This document shows, in pieces, positions 1-12,497 of a stretch of DNA of 64,000 nucleotides (the first letter of the stretch is position 1; each line of letters starts with the position of its first letter). This stretch comes from Ichthyophthirius multifiliis. Lineage: Eukaryota > Ciliophora > Oligohymenophorea > Hymenostomatida. Under the pieces are notes generated by a model. It was not told where the DNA came from, ran no database searches, and saw only the letters and a program-made list of their open reading frames with translations. The stretch lies in NCBI RefSeq assembly GCF_000220395.1, contig NW_004086360.1, forward strand, positions 62,001-126,000. Reading direction: 5' to 3'. The translations under genes were made by a program, and so were the position numbers.

Positions 1-2003
1 ATCTATCATTTCATATTAAGTTTAATTTATTTACATTCTACCTACCCCTTAGACCTTATTTAATATTTTATATATACCTAGACCTTTTATAAAAAAAATA
101 CGCTGTGATGGTAAATAGGTGGCGATTTAAATACTTTAGCCTTTACGACTTCATGAATATTTCCTAAAGCAACTTCACATAATAATAAAAGTCCTTCAGG
201 AAAATCAGCTTTAGCATGACAATAATTAGCAGCTTTTGAAACAACATCCGCAAAATAAATTCCTTTTCCAAACATATAACCTGTCATAGGAGCCTCTGGA
301 GGAGCTATTCTTAATCCTTCACTTAAAATACCTACATAATTCGATATTCTAGAACCATGCCATAGTAATCCTTTTTTTAAAAGTAAAAAAAAAAAAAAAA
401 AAAAGTACTTTTATTTCCTAATTATGTGAAAGGAAAAAATCTCTATTTTTCACTTTTTTTATCTACCAAATATATATCTTTAATACTTAATTTATATTTA
501 TTATGCGAAGGCCCATGCGTATTTTGAATCATCTTTTGTATAATTTTATATTAAATATCTTAAGGATTTAAAATTTCGATTTTAGCCTTTAGCATTTAAT
601 AAAAACAATCTAAAGGATTAATTAATTCCATTTCCTTTTTTTATATATAAAATAACAATTAATTAAATAATTTTTTACTTTTGATTATAAAGCTTAATTA
701 ATATATTTATTAGTTATATCAACTTCCTTTAAAATATCCAATAAATAAATTTTTTCTCTGACTTTTTATATATGATCAATTATGGGAAGTTATTTCATTC
801 CATAATTTTAAGGAATATTAGTATAAAACTAATTAGTTAATTCAATAATAATTGATTTTTTAGCATTTTAAATAATCGCATTTTATATTTCTGTTAATAT
901 TTTATAACTTTTTTTAAATAAAATTTTAAATTATAACAAATAAAAAAGTACCCTTTTTATATTTATTAATAAGACAGTTTTCCCAAAGGATTTTTTTCTG
1001 TATCAAAATTAAGTTCTTTAAGTGTTTTACTAATTCTACTAAAATCCCAAATTATTAGCATTAAAGATTTAATTTTTTATTCTAATTAAGAAGGTAATTC
1101 CTGTATTTTTTTTTTCAAAAGCTCATTTCTTTAATTTAATTTCTCAACATCTTAATTAATAGAACTTTTAGAAGATTCTCCTTCAACTTAAATCCAAGTA
1201 TATTTTCCTGGTTGTACTTTAAAAGAAGAGAAGTCCCCATTCCAATCATTATGTGTTTTTTCATAAAATTTCTTTTTAAAAGCTAAAATTGCATCATATT
1301 TATTTTCATATCCTTTATAGGTTTCTTGCGGATTTTAAGCTCCTACACGTCCCCATTTAGTATAAACAGTAAATTTCGAAAATTTCATATGAAGAACCTC
1401 TATTTAATAGAATTTATTATGTCCTTTTACTCCATAAGATATATCAGTAAGATTTAACATACAAGTGTAATTCTCGTAAACTTAATAACCATCAGAACGT
1501 TATTTTTAAGATTTTGGTTATGTTGCTTGTAATGGCTTTATTTTTAGATCAGTCATTTAAATTTCTAAATCCAATTGTGTATTCTTTACTAATTATTTGC
1601 TTTTATCCTGCTATGAATAAATATTATTTTGTTATTAATTTTCATCTTTTCTTGAACTTAGATTGCTTTTTGAAATAATATCTGTTTTTTTTGGATTTTC
1701 TTCATTTTCAGAGACTATTTCTAGTTCAATCATTTGCTCGTCTTCCGACTCTTATTTTTTCTATTTTACTAATTTACGTTTCTTACTGTTTTTTACGAAT
1801 TTCATTAATTTTTTTTGCATTTCTCCTTACCTTCGGGTATCAACTGATTATTGAGTTTTATTTAATTAAATTAATTGTTTCATAGATTCTTCACTTTCTT
1901 GTTATAGTTCGAAACTACTTTCTTATTAGAAATTTTTTTAATTTTAGTTTGAATCTTCCTTAATATTGTCTTCATCGAAAAATATACTGTTTACGGAACT
2001 CAT
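1..2003 (-). CDS. Poly(ADP-ribose) polymerase (PARP) with WGR domain; 3' end incomplete
   Basis: Transfers ADP-ribose from NAD+ to proteins, typically in the nucleus at DNA breaks. Starts at ATG 2001-2003 (MSSVNSIFF) with an acidic, Q-rich tail. A WGR domain follows at about 1200-1390 ([25 protein letters not shown]), then a helical regulatory region, then the catalytic signature near 87-360: [36 protein letters not shown] and [11 protein letters not shown], with the NAD-binding His and Tyr present. An intron with a long T tract lies near 365-405. At 70-95 the frame expected to give HSVKGLG is interrupted by T8, so a tiny intron or an indel must be assumed. The segment with the catalytic Glu is not visible and probably lies beyond the left edge. 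Composition is typical of the window's genes. Identity is firm; the 3' exon structure is not. Confidence 0.88.
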
Positions 2004-2483
2004 TTTTATATTTTATAATTATGTTTTGTTTTTTTATTTTCTATTTATTTATTTTTTAGCCGCGAGCTTTTTATTATGTATAATTTTTATTATTTTTAAA
2101 AAATTTTGTTTTCCTAATAATTAAAAAATAAACTAAAGTTAATTATTTTTACTTAAAAATTATTATTTATACAAAAAATTGATTTTAAATAAAAATATAA
2201 ATTTACATTTATAAAATTCATTATTTTTATTTATCTAAAAAAAAAACAAAAGTAAAAAAATTTTGCCAAGTTTTTAACTAAATAAATATTTATTGTTTAA
2301 ATAAACGAGTTCATATATAGCAAAAACATATGCTTTAAATAATAAAATTATATTATTAATTTTTATTTTTAAAGGATAATGTATATAGGTTGAATTTCTT
2401 GATACAAGTTTATTATAAAATATATAAACCATAAAAGTTATTATATAATAAATATTTAATAAATATAAGGAAAAAATAACAAG
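2004..2483. other. Intergenic A/T-rich DNA
   Basis: Lies between the divergent start of the PARP gene and the next plus-strand frame. Almost pure A/T; nothing recognisable. It must hold the PARP promoter. Confidence 0.5.
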
Positions 2484-3084
2484 ATGTCGTAATAAAACAT
2501 ATCGAAATTCCTATAAAATAATTAATGAGAAAATTTTAATTTAAATAATAATAAAAACAAAATCAATTTTAGTTAGAAAAAAAAGAAATGGACTAAAAAT
2601 CAAACAACTTGGAAAAAATATGTCTATAGAATATGATAATTTTTTAAAAAAATAGGATAATCTAAATAATAAAGTTAAAAAACTATACAAACATTTAAAA
2701 AAAAAATCAATAATAAAATTTGATTTGAATACCTAATTTTTGATAAAGATAATATAATTTGTTTTTTTAAGGTTTTAATAAACAAGATTGTCAATATAGA
2801 CATGAAATATTATAATAAATTTCTTTAATTTAATACTGTAAAAGAAAAATACTAAGATTAAAAGAATGAGAAATATAAATAAAAAAACAGAAAAAAGAAA
2901 ATTAATAAATAAACCCAAAATGAAATCTAAAATTAAATGAATAAGGAAGAATCTACATATACTTAAATAAAAAATTAATAAATTAAGAATATTTCTAAGA
3001 AAATTTAAATAAAATCAAAATAATAATAATTACTATAGAATTAATAACAGCATAAGAACTTTAAGAAAGAATAAAACAATACAC
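2484..3084 (+). CDS. Unrecognised lysine/glutamine-rich gene, cut by an assembly gap
   Basis: A possible start ATG at 2484 gives MSQQNISKFLQ. A putative intron then leads to a basic, helical stretch (GLKIKQLGKNMSIEYDNFLK, KVKKLYKHLKKK), and a TGA-free frame of about 115 codons rich in K, Q, N and E runs into the N gap. No family was recognised. Frames need at least one further junction near 2730, so the exon structure is uncertain. TGA-free frames of this length are common by chance in this DNA, but the base composition is more coding-like than in the flanks. The 3' part is lost in or beyond the gap. Confidence 0.35.
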
Positions 3085-3105
3085 NNNNNNNNNNNNNNNN
3101 NNNNN
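3085..3105. other. Assembly gap (21 N)
   Basis: A run of 21 undetermined bases. It lies within or just after the lysine/glutamine-rich plus-strand frame, so that gene cannot be completed from this sequence. Confidence 0.99.
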
Positions 3106-4789
3106 AAACTTAATAATTATTATTTATATTAATTATTATATATATTTTAATAATTTGATTTATTTTATTATATTTCTTTATCAAATAACTAATATAATTA
3201 TTTTATTGAAGTACTATATTACAAAATTGCTTTCTTTTCCTTTAATAAATGAAATTCAAACTTATATTATTTCTTTGTTTTTGTAATTTTCTCTAAACTA
3301 ATAAATATTTCACTTTCAAAATTTATTTAACTCTTTTATTTTAAATAATTCTTAATATATTTGTTTTCAAAATATTTTCTGTATTTTTTTTGGAAAGATT
3401 TGTTATTTTTATGGCAAAAGAATATAAGTTTTAAATAAATTAAATTTTATTCATAGATTATCACTACATCATTTATATTTGGATTATAATTTCTCAAGCT
3501 TAAATAACAATCCAATATATCAAAATATAATTTTCTACATAAATATATACTTTTTTTCTAAACAATTTATAGTGTTTTTCACATTTATTTTATTTTTTCT
3601 ATCTAAAGTAATTTTTTTTAATTTTTAATCAATTTTCTTTAATTTTATTTTACTTTTATCTTTAAATAAAATTATGATATTAATTATTTTTATAATTTTA
3701 AACACTATTTTTATTAAAAAAATTCTGTATTTATTAAATAATTTAATTTTTTTTAAACTAATTAAATAAAATACAAAAAAAATATAATTCGATTAGACTA
3801 ATAATATAAAATTTTTTTCTAATTATTATACAAAATAAATTATTGGTTTTCATATATAAATAACATAATTTACATTAGATTATTAAGAAAAATTATTTGA
3901 AATTATTATTGATTATTTTTTAACTTAATTTTTTAGGTTTCGAATAATATATATTTTTTATTTTAAATTATTTAAGTAATTATTTTGCTTTTAAAAAATT
4001 TAAAAGTTTATATTTAATTTAAATTAATAATATTTAATAATAATTTAAAATAAATTTATTTAAAAATACATGTATATTAATATTATTTATATTAAATAAA
4101 AAAAAGATATTGATAACCTTAAAATATTTTTTAAATTAAGATTATTATAAAATAAATAATAATGAAACCAATTATAAAAAAAAATACAGTAAAACATATA
4201 ATAAAAAAGTTACTGTCAAATAATATAACTTTTAATATAATATAAATTCTAAAAGAAAATAAAACATCTAGATATATAATTGATATCCCAATTCTAAAAA
4301 AAATATTTATATATTATATATTAAGAAAAATTATAGAAAATGTATTATTTATTTGTATAAATAAATAGCATTATTATATGACAATGGAATTTTAAAAAAA
4401 TAAAAATAAAAAAGAAAAATCTATATAAATATAATTTTATTATAATAAAATATAAATAAAAAAAAAAAAAATATATATTTTATAAAAATATTAAATTTAT
4501 ATATTTATATATTTATATATTTTTATATTTTTTTTATTTTTTTATTTTTATATATATCTAAATATTTTATAACTTTATATAATTTATTTTTATATAAGAA
4601 TATAAATTAACAATTTTATTATGTTTTATTTTCTAATTAAAATGAAAGATTATATAAAAATATATATAAATATAGCATTTCATTAATATAAATATGTATT
4701 TATATTTAAATATATAAATTCTTATAATTTTTTTTTTTTTTTTTTTTTTTAAATAAGTCCTTATAATTTTTTTTTTATTAATTATTTAT
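3106..4789. other. Intergenic, extremely A/T-rich
   Basis: No coding signal. Contains homopolymer runs, including a T tract at about 4731-4750, and a TATATTTA-type low-complexity block at 4490-4560. Nothing else stands out. Confidence 0.5.
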
Positions 4790-6445
4790 TCAATTTAATC
4801 ATCTAAATACTATATTTTCATAGGTTATCCAATAATTTATTAAATCATTTAACTTATTAAATTTTCTATCAGATTTTATGTCCATAAAATCTTAATTATA
4901 TGATACTAATAAATATTATTTTTATTATTTTTAAAATTATATTATACAAAGCCCATATTTTTAATGTTCTTTGCTACCTATTGTTAACTAAAAGCTATCA
5001 TTTATTAATTTTATAAATACTAAAAACTGAGGTGATCTGACAAAAGTTATCAACTCTTAAAGTAAATCCTTTTATAATTATAACTAATCTTATGTATTGA
5101 GTACTTCTTATATAATTTCTTATGCTGAAATCAAATTTCTTTATTAACTTAATGTAACTTCTTCTTTTGATAGTATTTTTATTAAATCTAATTTTTTTTA
5201 TTTGCTATCTGTAAATATTAATAATTTTAATCTTCTATATTTATTAATTAATCATTTATATATTTTTAAGGAAAATTATCAATTATTCTATATGTATATT
5301 TATATATATAAATATATAATATTAATTAGTTATTTCTACCGTTATATTGGTATTAATTATTAATTTTATGAATTAATTTTTAATTTTTCTATTTATTCTG
5401 CGCTTAATTATTAAATATTTTATTCTGTTTTTCTTTAATCCACAACCAAATTTTATTATACTGGCTTTTGCTAATATTTTTATAATTAACTGTTTTATAC
5501 AGAATCTTAATTTATCATTTATTATTCTTATGCAAAATTTTAAAGGTTAATGTCATCATAATTACTATTACTTATAAAATTCGGATTTTAATTTTAAGAA
5601 ATATTTATCTGAGAAATATGAGAAAGCTGAGAAATCTGGGAATTATTAAGTTATTAATTTTATTATAATTATTATTACTATTGTTTTTATTATAATTATT
5701 ATTAATATAAAAATTATTATTTTTATTATAGTTATTGAGATAATATTTATTAGCTTATTGGTTAATTTTTTTATTATTTTATATAATTACGATTTTGCGT
5801 AAGAAGAGATTTTTTTTCTTTAGCAGATAAACTTTTTATATTTTAATTTTTAGGGATTTATTAAATAGACATATTATTTTATTAAATATCTTAGAGTTTA
5901 TTAATTTAAATATCATTGTTTTCATAAAGTTATTTAGAAACATAGTTTTATGTTTATAAATTTTAATTCTTATTTAAAATAAGACTGTTTGTATCAATAC
6001 CCTCGATTTGATTATTTTCACGAATTTAATTACCTTTTTATAATTAATTTTGATTATATATATAATCTTAAGTTTATTAATCTTAGGGTTAATTTTCTTA
6101 TATTTTTTTTTAAATATTTATATAATCAAATATTTAATTAATATTATTTTGGTTTGATAATTCATTTTTTTTTTTCTTTATTTTTTTTCTTTTTTTAGAT
6201 TCTTGACTATCGATTTGTGTTTCTTCTTATTTATTTAAATTATTTTATAAAATATTTAAATTATTAAGTTTCTATATGTCATTTTATTCACATCTATATG
6301 TATTATAAAATAATTAAATATTTTATTCTGAATAAATATTATTTTAATTTAAAAAATTATTTTAATAATTTTATATGCCAATATTTGAATTTATATTTTT
6401 AAATTAATCAGAGTTATTATTATTCTTTTAATTATTATTCTTTTA

Positions 6446-6496
<51 letters not shown>

Positions 6497-7141
6497 TTTA
6501 TCTATTATTATTTTTTTTTTCTTTTGTTTTTAATTCAATTAACTTTATTCACTAATGCTTTAACTTTTTGTCAATATTTTATTCTATTTATTTTGTTTTA
6601 TGTTTTTTAATCTTTCATCTGGAATAAATTTAAGTATTTCGTTATATGCGAATTCATTATCTTCCATAAATTTTAGAACAAATGTTTTCTAGTCAAACTA
6701 TTAGCTTTTTATTAATTAAAATGTTAGATAGCCTACAATTTCTTCTATTTTAGAATTTTAAAAATATTCTTTTTATTTATCATTTAAATAACAAAATATT
6801 TAATTAAATCTCTATTAAATCATAATTTTTATATTTTCTTCTATTTGCTCTTTTGTTTAATATATTATTTATTCTTTTACATATTCGTAAGTACAATTTT
6901 CTAATTATTATTCCTTTACATAGTATAAAATATACATTCTGATTATTTATTCATCTAATAAATATTCTTCTTGTTTATTTTAAAACTTATTGTATTATAT
7001 TATTTCTGTAGTTAAGTTATCATATTAAGAGCTAATAGGGATAAAATCATAATCTTACCTAGTATTTTTTTTTTTTTATTGATATGTTAAAAAAATTATA
7101 TTTTTCCAAAAAAAAATTGAAAATATATTTTTTTTTTACAT
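4790..7141 (-). CDS. Large Q/N-rich protein, unrecognised
   Basis: The frame opens at ATG 7139-7141 and has an ordered N-terminal half: DYDFIPISSQYDNL, EEYLLDEQIIRMYILYYVKE, YLNDKQKEYFQNSK, KFMEDNEFAYNEILKFIPDE. From about 6500 it becomes Gln/Asn-rich, with a poly-Asn run encoded by (ATT)n at 6421-6495. A helpful splice at 5288-5339 (52 nt) and a possible 24-nt intron at 5125-5148 keep the frame open. A TGA lies at 5050-5052; a further 18-nt intron would extend the protein to about 4790 (KNMGFVQYNFKNN, IQYLDDQIEQIIN), which looks coding but is unproven. No family recognised. The Q/N tract resembles prion-like or low-complexity regions; no function is inferred. Confidence 0.6.
6421..6496 (-). 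repeat. (ATT)n trinucleotide tract encoding poly-Asn
   Basis: Imperfect ATT repeat on the plus strand. It is read in the minus-strand gene as Asn codons broken by two Gln-Lys pairs. Likely length-polymorphic. Confidence 0.9.
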
Positions 7142-8274
7142 TTTTTGGCCTAATATTTGTTATTTATTTTATTTAATTGATTTAAATGGAGGATGAAAAA
7201 AATTATTATATAAAAAATTAGATAATTTTATATGTATGATTATAGATATATATATAAAAAATTGTTATATATACTTATTATTTTTATTTTATTTAATATA
7301 ATAATTTTTATATATAAAACATTTATATTTATTTACTTATTATTTTTTATCAATTAACATAAAATGTTTATAAAAAAAGATTTTATCGTAAATAATGGAT
7401 TTTTATTTTTTTAATTAAAGTCTAAAATTAATAATTTTAACAATTGATTGATATCTATATATATAAATCATACAATAATTATTTATTTCCATACATAATT
7501 TTTCAAAAAAGGAAAATAAATAGCCTCCTTATTAATAAATAAACATCCAATAAAAAACAAATATAAATAAAACATATTCCCATTCAGATTTTTATTTTTA
7601 AATCTTTATAAAAATTTATATTTATATGTTTATATAATTTACAAATCTTTTAAATTCAGAATAATCATCAATATTTTTCTTTTATTATTATACATTTATT
7701 TTCAAATTTTCGCCTTTATCAAATCTTTCAAATTAATTTATCATTTAATCATTATTAATTTTATTTATATTACCATTTTTTAATATACAAAAATTATATC
7801 TTATCATATTTCTATAGATTTAATAATTATTTTATATTATAACTATTTATAAAAAAAGTTACATTTATATTTAACAACTCCTGAATCTAAATAAATATTT
7901 TTGAAAATTTTAGAACATAAATTAATAAAAATATCTTATTTATTATAAATATAATTAAATTTTTTAAATAAAAAATAAATAAACAATATTTAAAAATAAA
8001 AAAAATATATTTTTATATATCTTTTAAATTTCATATTTTTTTATTTAATATAATAAATAAATATATATAATAAAATTAATTATTATTAAAAAAAATATGA
8101 TAATATAATATGAAATTCATATTATTTAAAATAAATCATAAATAAAATATTATTACATTTCTTATATATTTTAATGAATTTTATAATTATTATAAATAAG
8201 ATAAATACAATAAATATATATTAATTACTATAAATATTTTATATATTAAAATTATCCTTTATATATATAATTAT
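7142..8274. other. Intergenic A/T-rich DNA
   Basis: Lies upstream of the Q/N-rich gene and downstream of the arrestin-like gene. No gene, RNA or repeat of note was seen. Confidence 0.5.
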
Positions 8275-9296
8275 TCATTTATCGTTTGAATCAATGATTA
8301 TAAATGGAATTATATTTATAAATTAAGTTTAATAAAAGCAAGTTTTTTTAAAAATAAAAGTAATTTCTAATTAATATTAACACATAAATAGTTTAGCGTT
8401 TACAGAAGGAATTTATAATTAATTTGTATTAGGTATATGAGTTTACATTTATATATTATTTTTGCTTTGCATTTCATTTACATAACAATTTTTATTTTTT
8501 TTTAAATTATATTTTTTATTATTTTTTACTAATATTATTTTTTAATATTTGAACCAAGCTAAGAGAAATTAACTATAGAGGATATTAGCCTTAATTAAAT
8601 ATATTTATATTTATTGTTATTATATCTCCTGGATAATATTATGATTTATCTAATTAGATAGCTTATTTATATTCACTTTGCATACTTAATAAAGGACTAT
8701 ATAAATGGATAAATAATTAACTTTATGGAGCAGGTAAAGCAGATTTTTTAATTCTAATTATATTTATGGCTGATATATCTAATATATATTAATCTGGAAT
8801 TTTTATTTATGTATATAGCATATAAACTAAACTATATTATATTTAATCCTAATTGTCTTCATTAATATATATATTATTTATTTTATTGGCTATTTTTATT
8901 ATTTATGTATTTAATATAATTATCAAAATATTTTTTTTTACCATTTATAATTAATTATTAACATTTTTAATCAATATAAGAAGAAGAGTTTAATTTATTT
9001 GGTAAATTAAATTAAAAATTATATTAATATTGCCCCAATTAATATTCGCTATTAATTTTAATTGTGTAAATTAATTTACTTGATGTTTCTTCTGTTTAAT
9101 AATTTTATCCATAAAAATTTAGCTTTTCTTTTGTTTTCAGATATATATTTATATCAGAGAAATATAATGGTTTATCAGTTTATAATTTTATAACCCCTTT
9201 GACAAATTCACCTTCTATATATTCACTTTTTTCTGTTTCAATTAATACTTATCCGGCTTTTTAAGCTAATTCTGATTTATTTAAATTGTTACCCAT
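8275..9296 (-). CDS. Arrestin-domain protein (alpha-arrestin-like)
   Basis: Probable membrane-trafficking adaptor of the arrestin-fold family. The N-terminal half shows ETEKSEYIEGEFVKGVIKLQ, FSDINIYLKTKEKLNFYG and LGQYQYNFQFNLPNKLNSSS, matching the arrestin N pattern of a ligand-like strand followed by G.y.fpF.f.LP. The C-terminal half shows QLDKSQYYPGDIITININI and KLFMCQYQLEITFIFKK, ending IIPFIIIDSNDK then TGA at 8275-8277. Two introns restore the frame: 8890-8941 (52 nt) and 8465-8486 (only 22 nt). Start is ATG 9294-9296 (MGNNLNKSEL); the Gly-2 could be N-myristoylated. No PPxY motif was noticed. Family call is good; cargo unknown. Confidence 0.85.
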
Positions 9297-10109
9297 TTTT
9301 AATTTTTAAAAATATAATTAAATATATTTAAAGTAAAAAAATAATAATAAAAATAAATAAATTTATATATAATACTAATAAAAATTAATATTATGTATAT
9401 ATGAAATTTATTTATCTATAAATATAAATTATTATTTTATATTTTAATATTAAATTAATATATTAAAATAATTTATTATAGTACCGATTTAATTTTTTTA
9501 AAAAACAAATATATAATAAGAATATATAAATATTAATAAAAAATAAAAAAAAAAATTAATATATAATCTATTGTAATATATTTCTCCATCTATATTAATT
9601 TCAAATTTAAACTTTAAATCCAACAATAAATTTTGAAAATTCTAAAAGAAAAGGTTTTATAGTAAAATTAAGATAATCCTTTCAAAAATAGATAAAAACT
9701 TGACTTTTTAGGGTTTTTATTTAAAGGTTTACAATATTATTATTATTATTTATAGAATTAGAAAACCTTTATTAACTTAAAGAGAAATTTTTATCAATTA
9801 AATATGAATTCAAAAATAGGGTACGTTTAATTTATATTTTTATAGTAAAAATGTATCTATATATATATTATTATGATTACTTATTAATATATTTATATAT
9901 TCATTTTTTAACATTAAATAAAACTTTATTTATGTAATAAATATTTTATTTAAATTATAAAAAAATAAAAAATAAAAAATAAAAAATAAAAATTGAATAA
10001 TATTAATAAATAAATAATTATATTTTCTTTTGTTTTTATAATAAATTAAATTATATTAGTTAATGAATTATAAAAATGCTATTCTTTTGCAAAAGAAATA
10101 TAAAGTATA
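9297..10109. other. Intergenic region
   Basis: Mostly A/T-rich. The part at 9590-9830 is slightly less extreme in composition but gave no convincing exon or RNA fold by eye. Confidence 0.45.
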
Positions 10110-11816
10110 TCATCTTTTATAAGATTAAGTACGAGATTTAAATACATTTTCGCTTAAATAAGACGAATTAATTTATGATTTCTTTGGGCTTTTTTTATTT
10201 TCTTAAATGTTAAAATTAATTTCTTTGAAGTTTACATTATATGGTTTATAAACTTCATCTGTAAGTAGATTATCTCTAAAAATCTTGAAAGGTTTAATTT
10301 TATTTTTTTATTCAGATGGAACAACATCCTGTTATTTACTTCTAAAATAAAAAATAAAAAAATAAAAGAGAGATAATTAAATAAACAATAAAAAATAAAA
10401 AATATAAAAATACTCATTTTATTAAATTTAAAAATCTTTTTAATAATTATCATCATCAATATCATTTTTAAAATCTTAACTAATAATATTAGAATCTTCT
10501 GAAATACTTGAATTTTCACTTTTTTACTTTTTTTAAAAAAAATCATAGTCATCATCAAATAATTATTATTTCATATGAGAATCATCATTTTTATTGATAT
10601 AAACGTCTTCATTTTCTTATTTTTCCTATTAATTTTTGGATATATTAGAAGAAGTATCTTCATTTTTTTTTGCTGCTGCATGCTTTATTTTCTCATTATT
10701 TATTCCTTCTTAAATTTCTTAAATTTCTTCATTTTACTTTTTCTCACTATTAAAATAATATATAGAAGAAGTTTTCCCCTTATTAAAATATTCTTCTTCA
10801 TTAAATCTACCTTCCATAATCTACTCTAATATTTACATACAGGATATATAATCAAGTCTTTTCTTCTCTTCAATTAGCATTGAAAAAAGTAAATAATAAA
10901 ACTCATCTCCATAATTTCCTTTACTTCTTTATAATAAATACATTAGCATTTTGTCGTTAAATTTTCCATTTTCAAAGTCGTAAACTCCTTCAAGTTTTGA
11001 AAGATTTGCCATCCCCAAAATAATTAATCCTAATGAAAAAACTTAATTTTTTATGTTTTTTTTTCCATCAAATGATCCCTATTTTACCTTTTTGAATTAT
11101 TCAGGAGACAAAAAGCATTCTGTTTATAAGCCTAAAAAATGTCTATTTAAACCACACATGCCTTATGTAAGAAATTTTATATTTGTAAGTTTATATTATT
11201 CTGTTTTAGGGTCTATTAATATGGTTTTAGGTTATATATCTTCATGGTCTATTTATTAATTTTCTAAAAAAATCAATGCAGATAATATTTATTACATAAA
11301 AGAATATAGTTCCTATTTTTGTTTGTTTGTTTATTTTTGTTTATTTTTTTTATATACATTTATTGAGTAAGGCTCTTAATTATTGATATGGTTTAGAATA
11401 TCATTTTTTAAGGTATTTGGAAAGTATTCGTATACAAGATCACATTTAGTAATCTTTGAGCATATACTTTCAGACTTTTAGATATTTATTTTTATCAATT
11501 TCGCTATATTAGGATGATCTAAGTCAAACTTTTATTTTTATATAAAGGATATGTAATCTTAAGTTTCTTTTTCTGAATTAAATATTTATGTTTTTGTACA
11601 ATATAATGTTTCAGATTATTCTTATTGACTTATCTCTTCTTGATCTTATTATTTTTGTTTATATACTTTTATTTCACCGTATGAGTTATCGAATTCTATA
11701 CTATTTAAATATGTTAGATGGTTAAAAATGTTATCCTAAGTTTCTTAAATGTCTTTATATTCAATTTTTTAATCATTTTAAATTGAATTATTTTATTTTT
11801 ATAGTGTTTATCCCAT
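10110..11816 (-). CDS. Divergent protein-kinase-like protein (probable pseudokinase)
   Basis: Start ATG 11814-11816 (MGQTLQKQ). After an N-lobe with HPNIAKLIKI and YEYFPNTL, the catalytic-loop position reads HEDIQPKTILID instead of HRDLKxxN, and the DFG position reads LTNIKF. An APE-like LSPEQF, VFSLGLIILGM and a helical C-lobe follow, so the fold is kept but the HRD Arg, catalytic Asn and DFG Asp are missing. The first residues allow but do not prove N-myristoylation. The long tail is acidic and low-complexity (FDDDYDFF, ENSSISEDSNIISQDFKNDI) and ends KSRTQSYKR then TGA 10110-10112. Introns lie at 11313-11357 (45 nt) and 10342-10413 (72 nt). It starts 98 bp from a divergently transcribed gene. 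A related protein lies at 41879-43549. Confidence 0.8.
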
Positions 11817-11914
11817 TTTTTTAAATATTAAATAAATTTATTATATTATTTTAATTTTTATTTTTTTAAAAAATTTTATATAGTTTTTATGAAATAAATA
11901 AATTTTAAAAAAAA
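11817..11914. promoter_or_regulatory. Short divergent promoter region
   Basis: Only 98 bp separate the start codons of the kinase-like gene (-) and the small-protein gene (+), so both promoters and leaders must fit here. No specific element was recognised in the A/T-rich sequence. Confidence 0.5.
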
Positions 11915-12308
11915 ATGGATAATTATCTTTTAAATGAAGAAAAATTGTTTTTTTTAATATAACAAATGTTCAGAAATAAAGAAATTAATTAAGAATAAAA
12001 AGTTTTTTTAAAATGTAATTTTTCTTATTTTTTTTATTTATTTTTTACAATTCATAAATCAAGAATAAATAATAAGCAAAAACTAACAAATTTATAATTT
12101 TTTGATAGATTTTGAAATTAATCATAAAAATTTAAATATTTTAAAACAATAAATCAAATAATTAACTTCAGATTTATTAATTAATTAATTAAATGATAAT
12201 AAAATCTAAAGAAAAGGTTGGAAAAAGCCTTCAATTTACGTTTAATAACATATATAAAGTAGTAATATAATTAAAGTTACAAATTTAGATGGTAATTAGA
12301 CAATATGA
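11915..12308 (+). CDS. Small helical protein, 114 aa, unrecognised
   Basis: ATG at 11915-11917 (MDNYLLNEEKLFFLIQQMFR). A 49-nt intron at 12015-12063 keeps the frame, and TGA is at 12306-12308; exon length is exactly 115 codons. The protein is helical, with amphipathic stretches (KQQIISKNQQIYNFLIDFEI, ILKQQIKQL) and a basic, less regular end (KGWKKPSIYVQQHIQ). No domain recognised. It shares a 98-bp divergent promoter with the kinase-like gene. Confidence 0.6.
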
Positions 12309-12497
12309 ATTACATATATCATTTTAAAATAAAAATTTATAAATAATTTAAACAACTAAAAAAATGAATTTAATAAAAAATTATGTGTGTTATGATGTTT
12401 TTTAATGATTTTTATAAAAATAAAAAAATTAAAATAAAATAACTAAAATAAAATTATTTTATATATAATATATTCTATTTTAATTATTAATAAATAA

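Noticed and set aside
1663-1885. Plus-strand standard-code frames over the PARP N-terminus
   Set aside because: Antisense shadows of the minus-strand PARP; hydrophobic Phe/Ile-rich translations are what K/E/N-rich genes give on the other strand.
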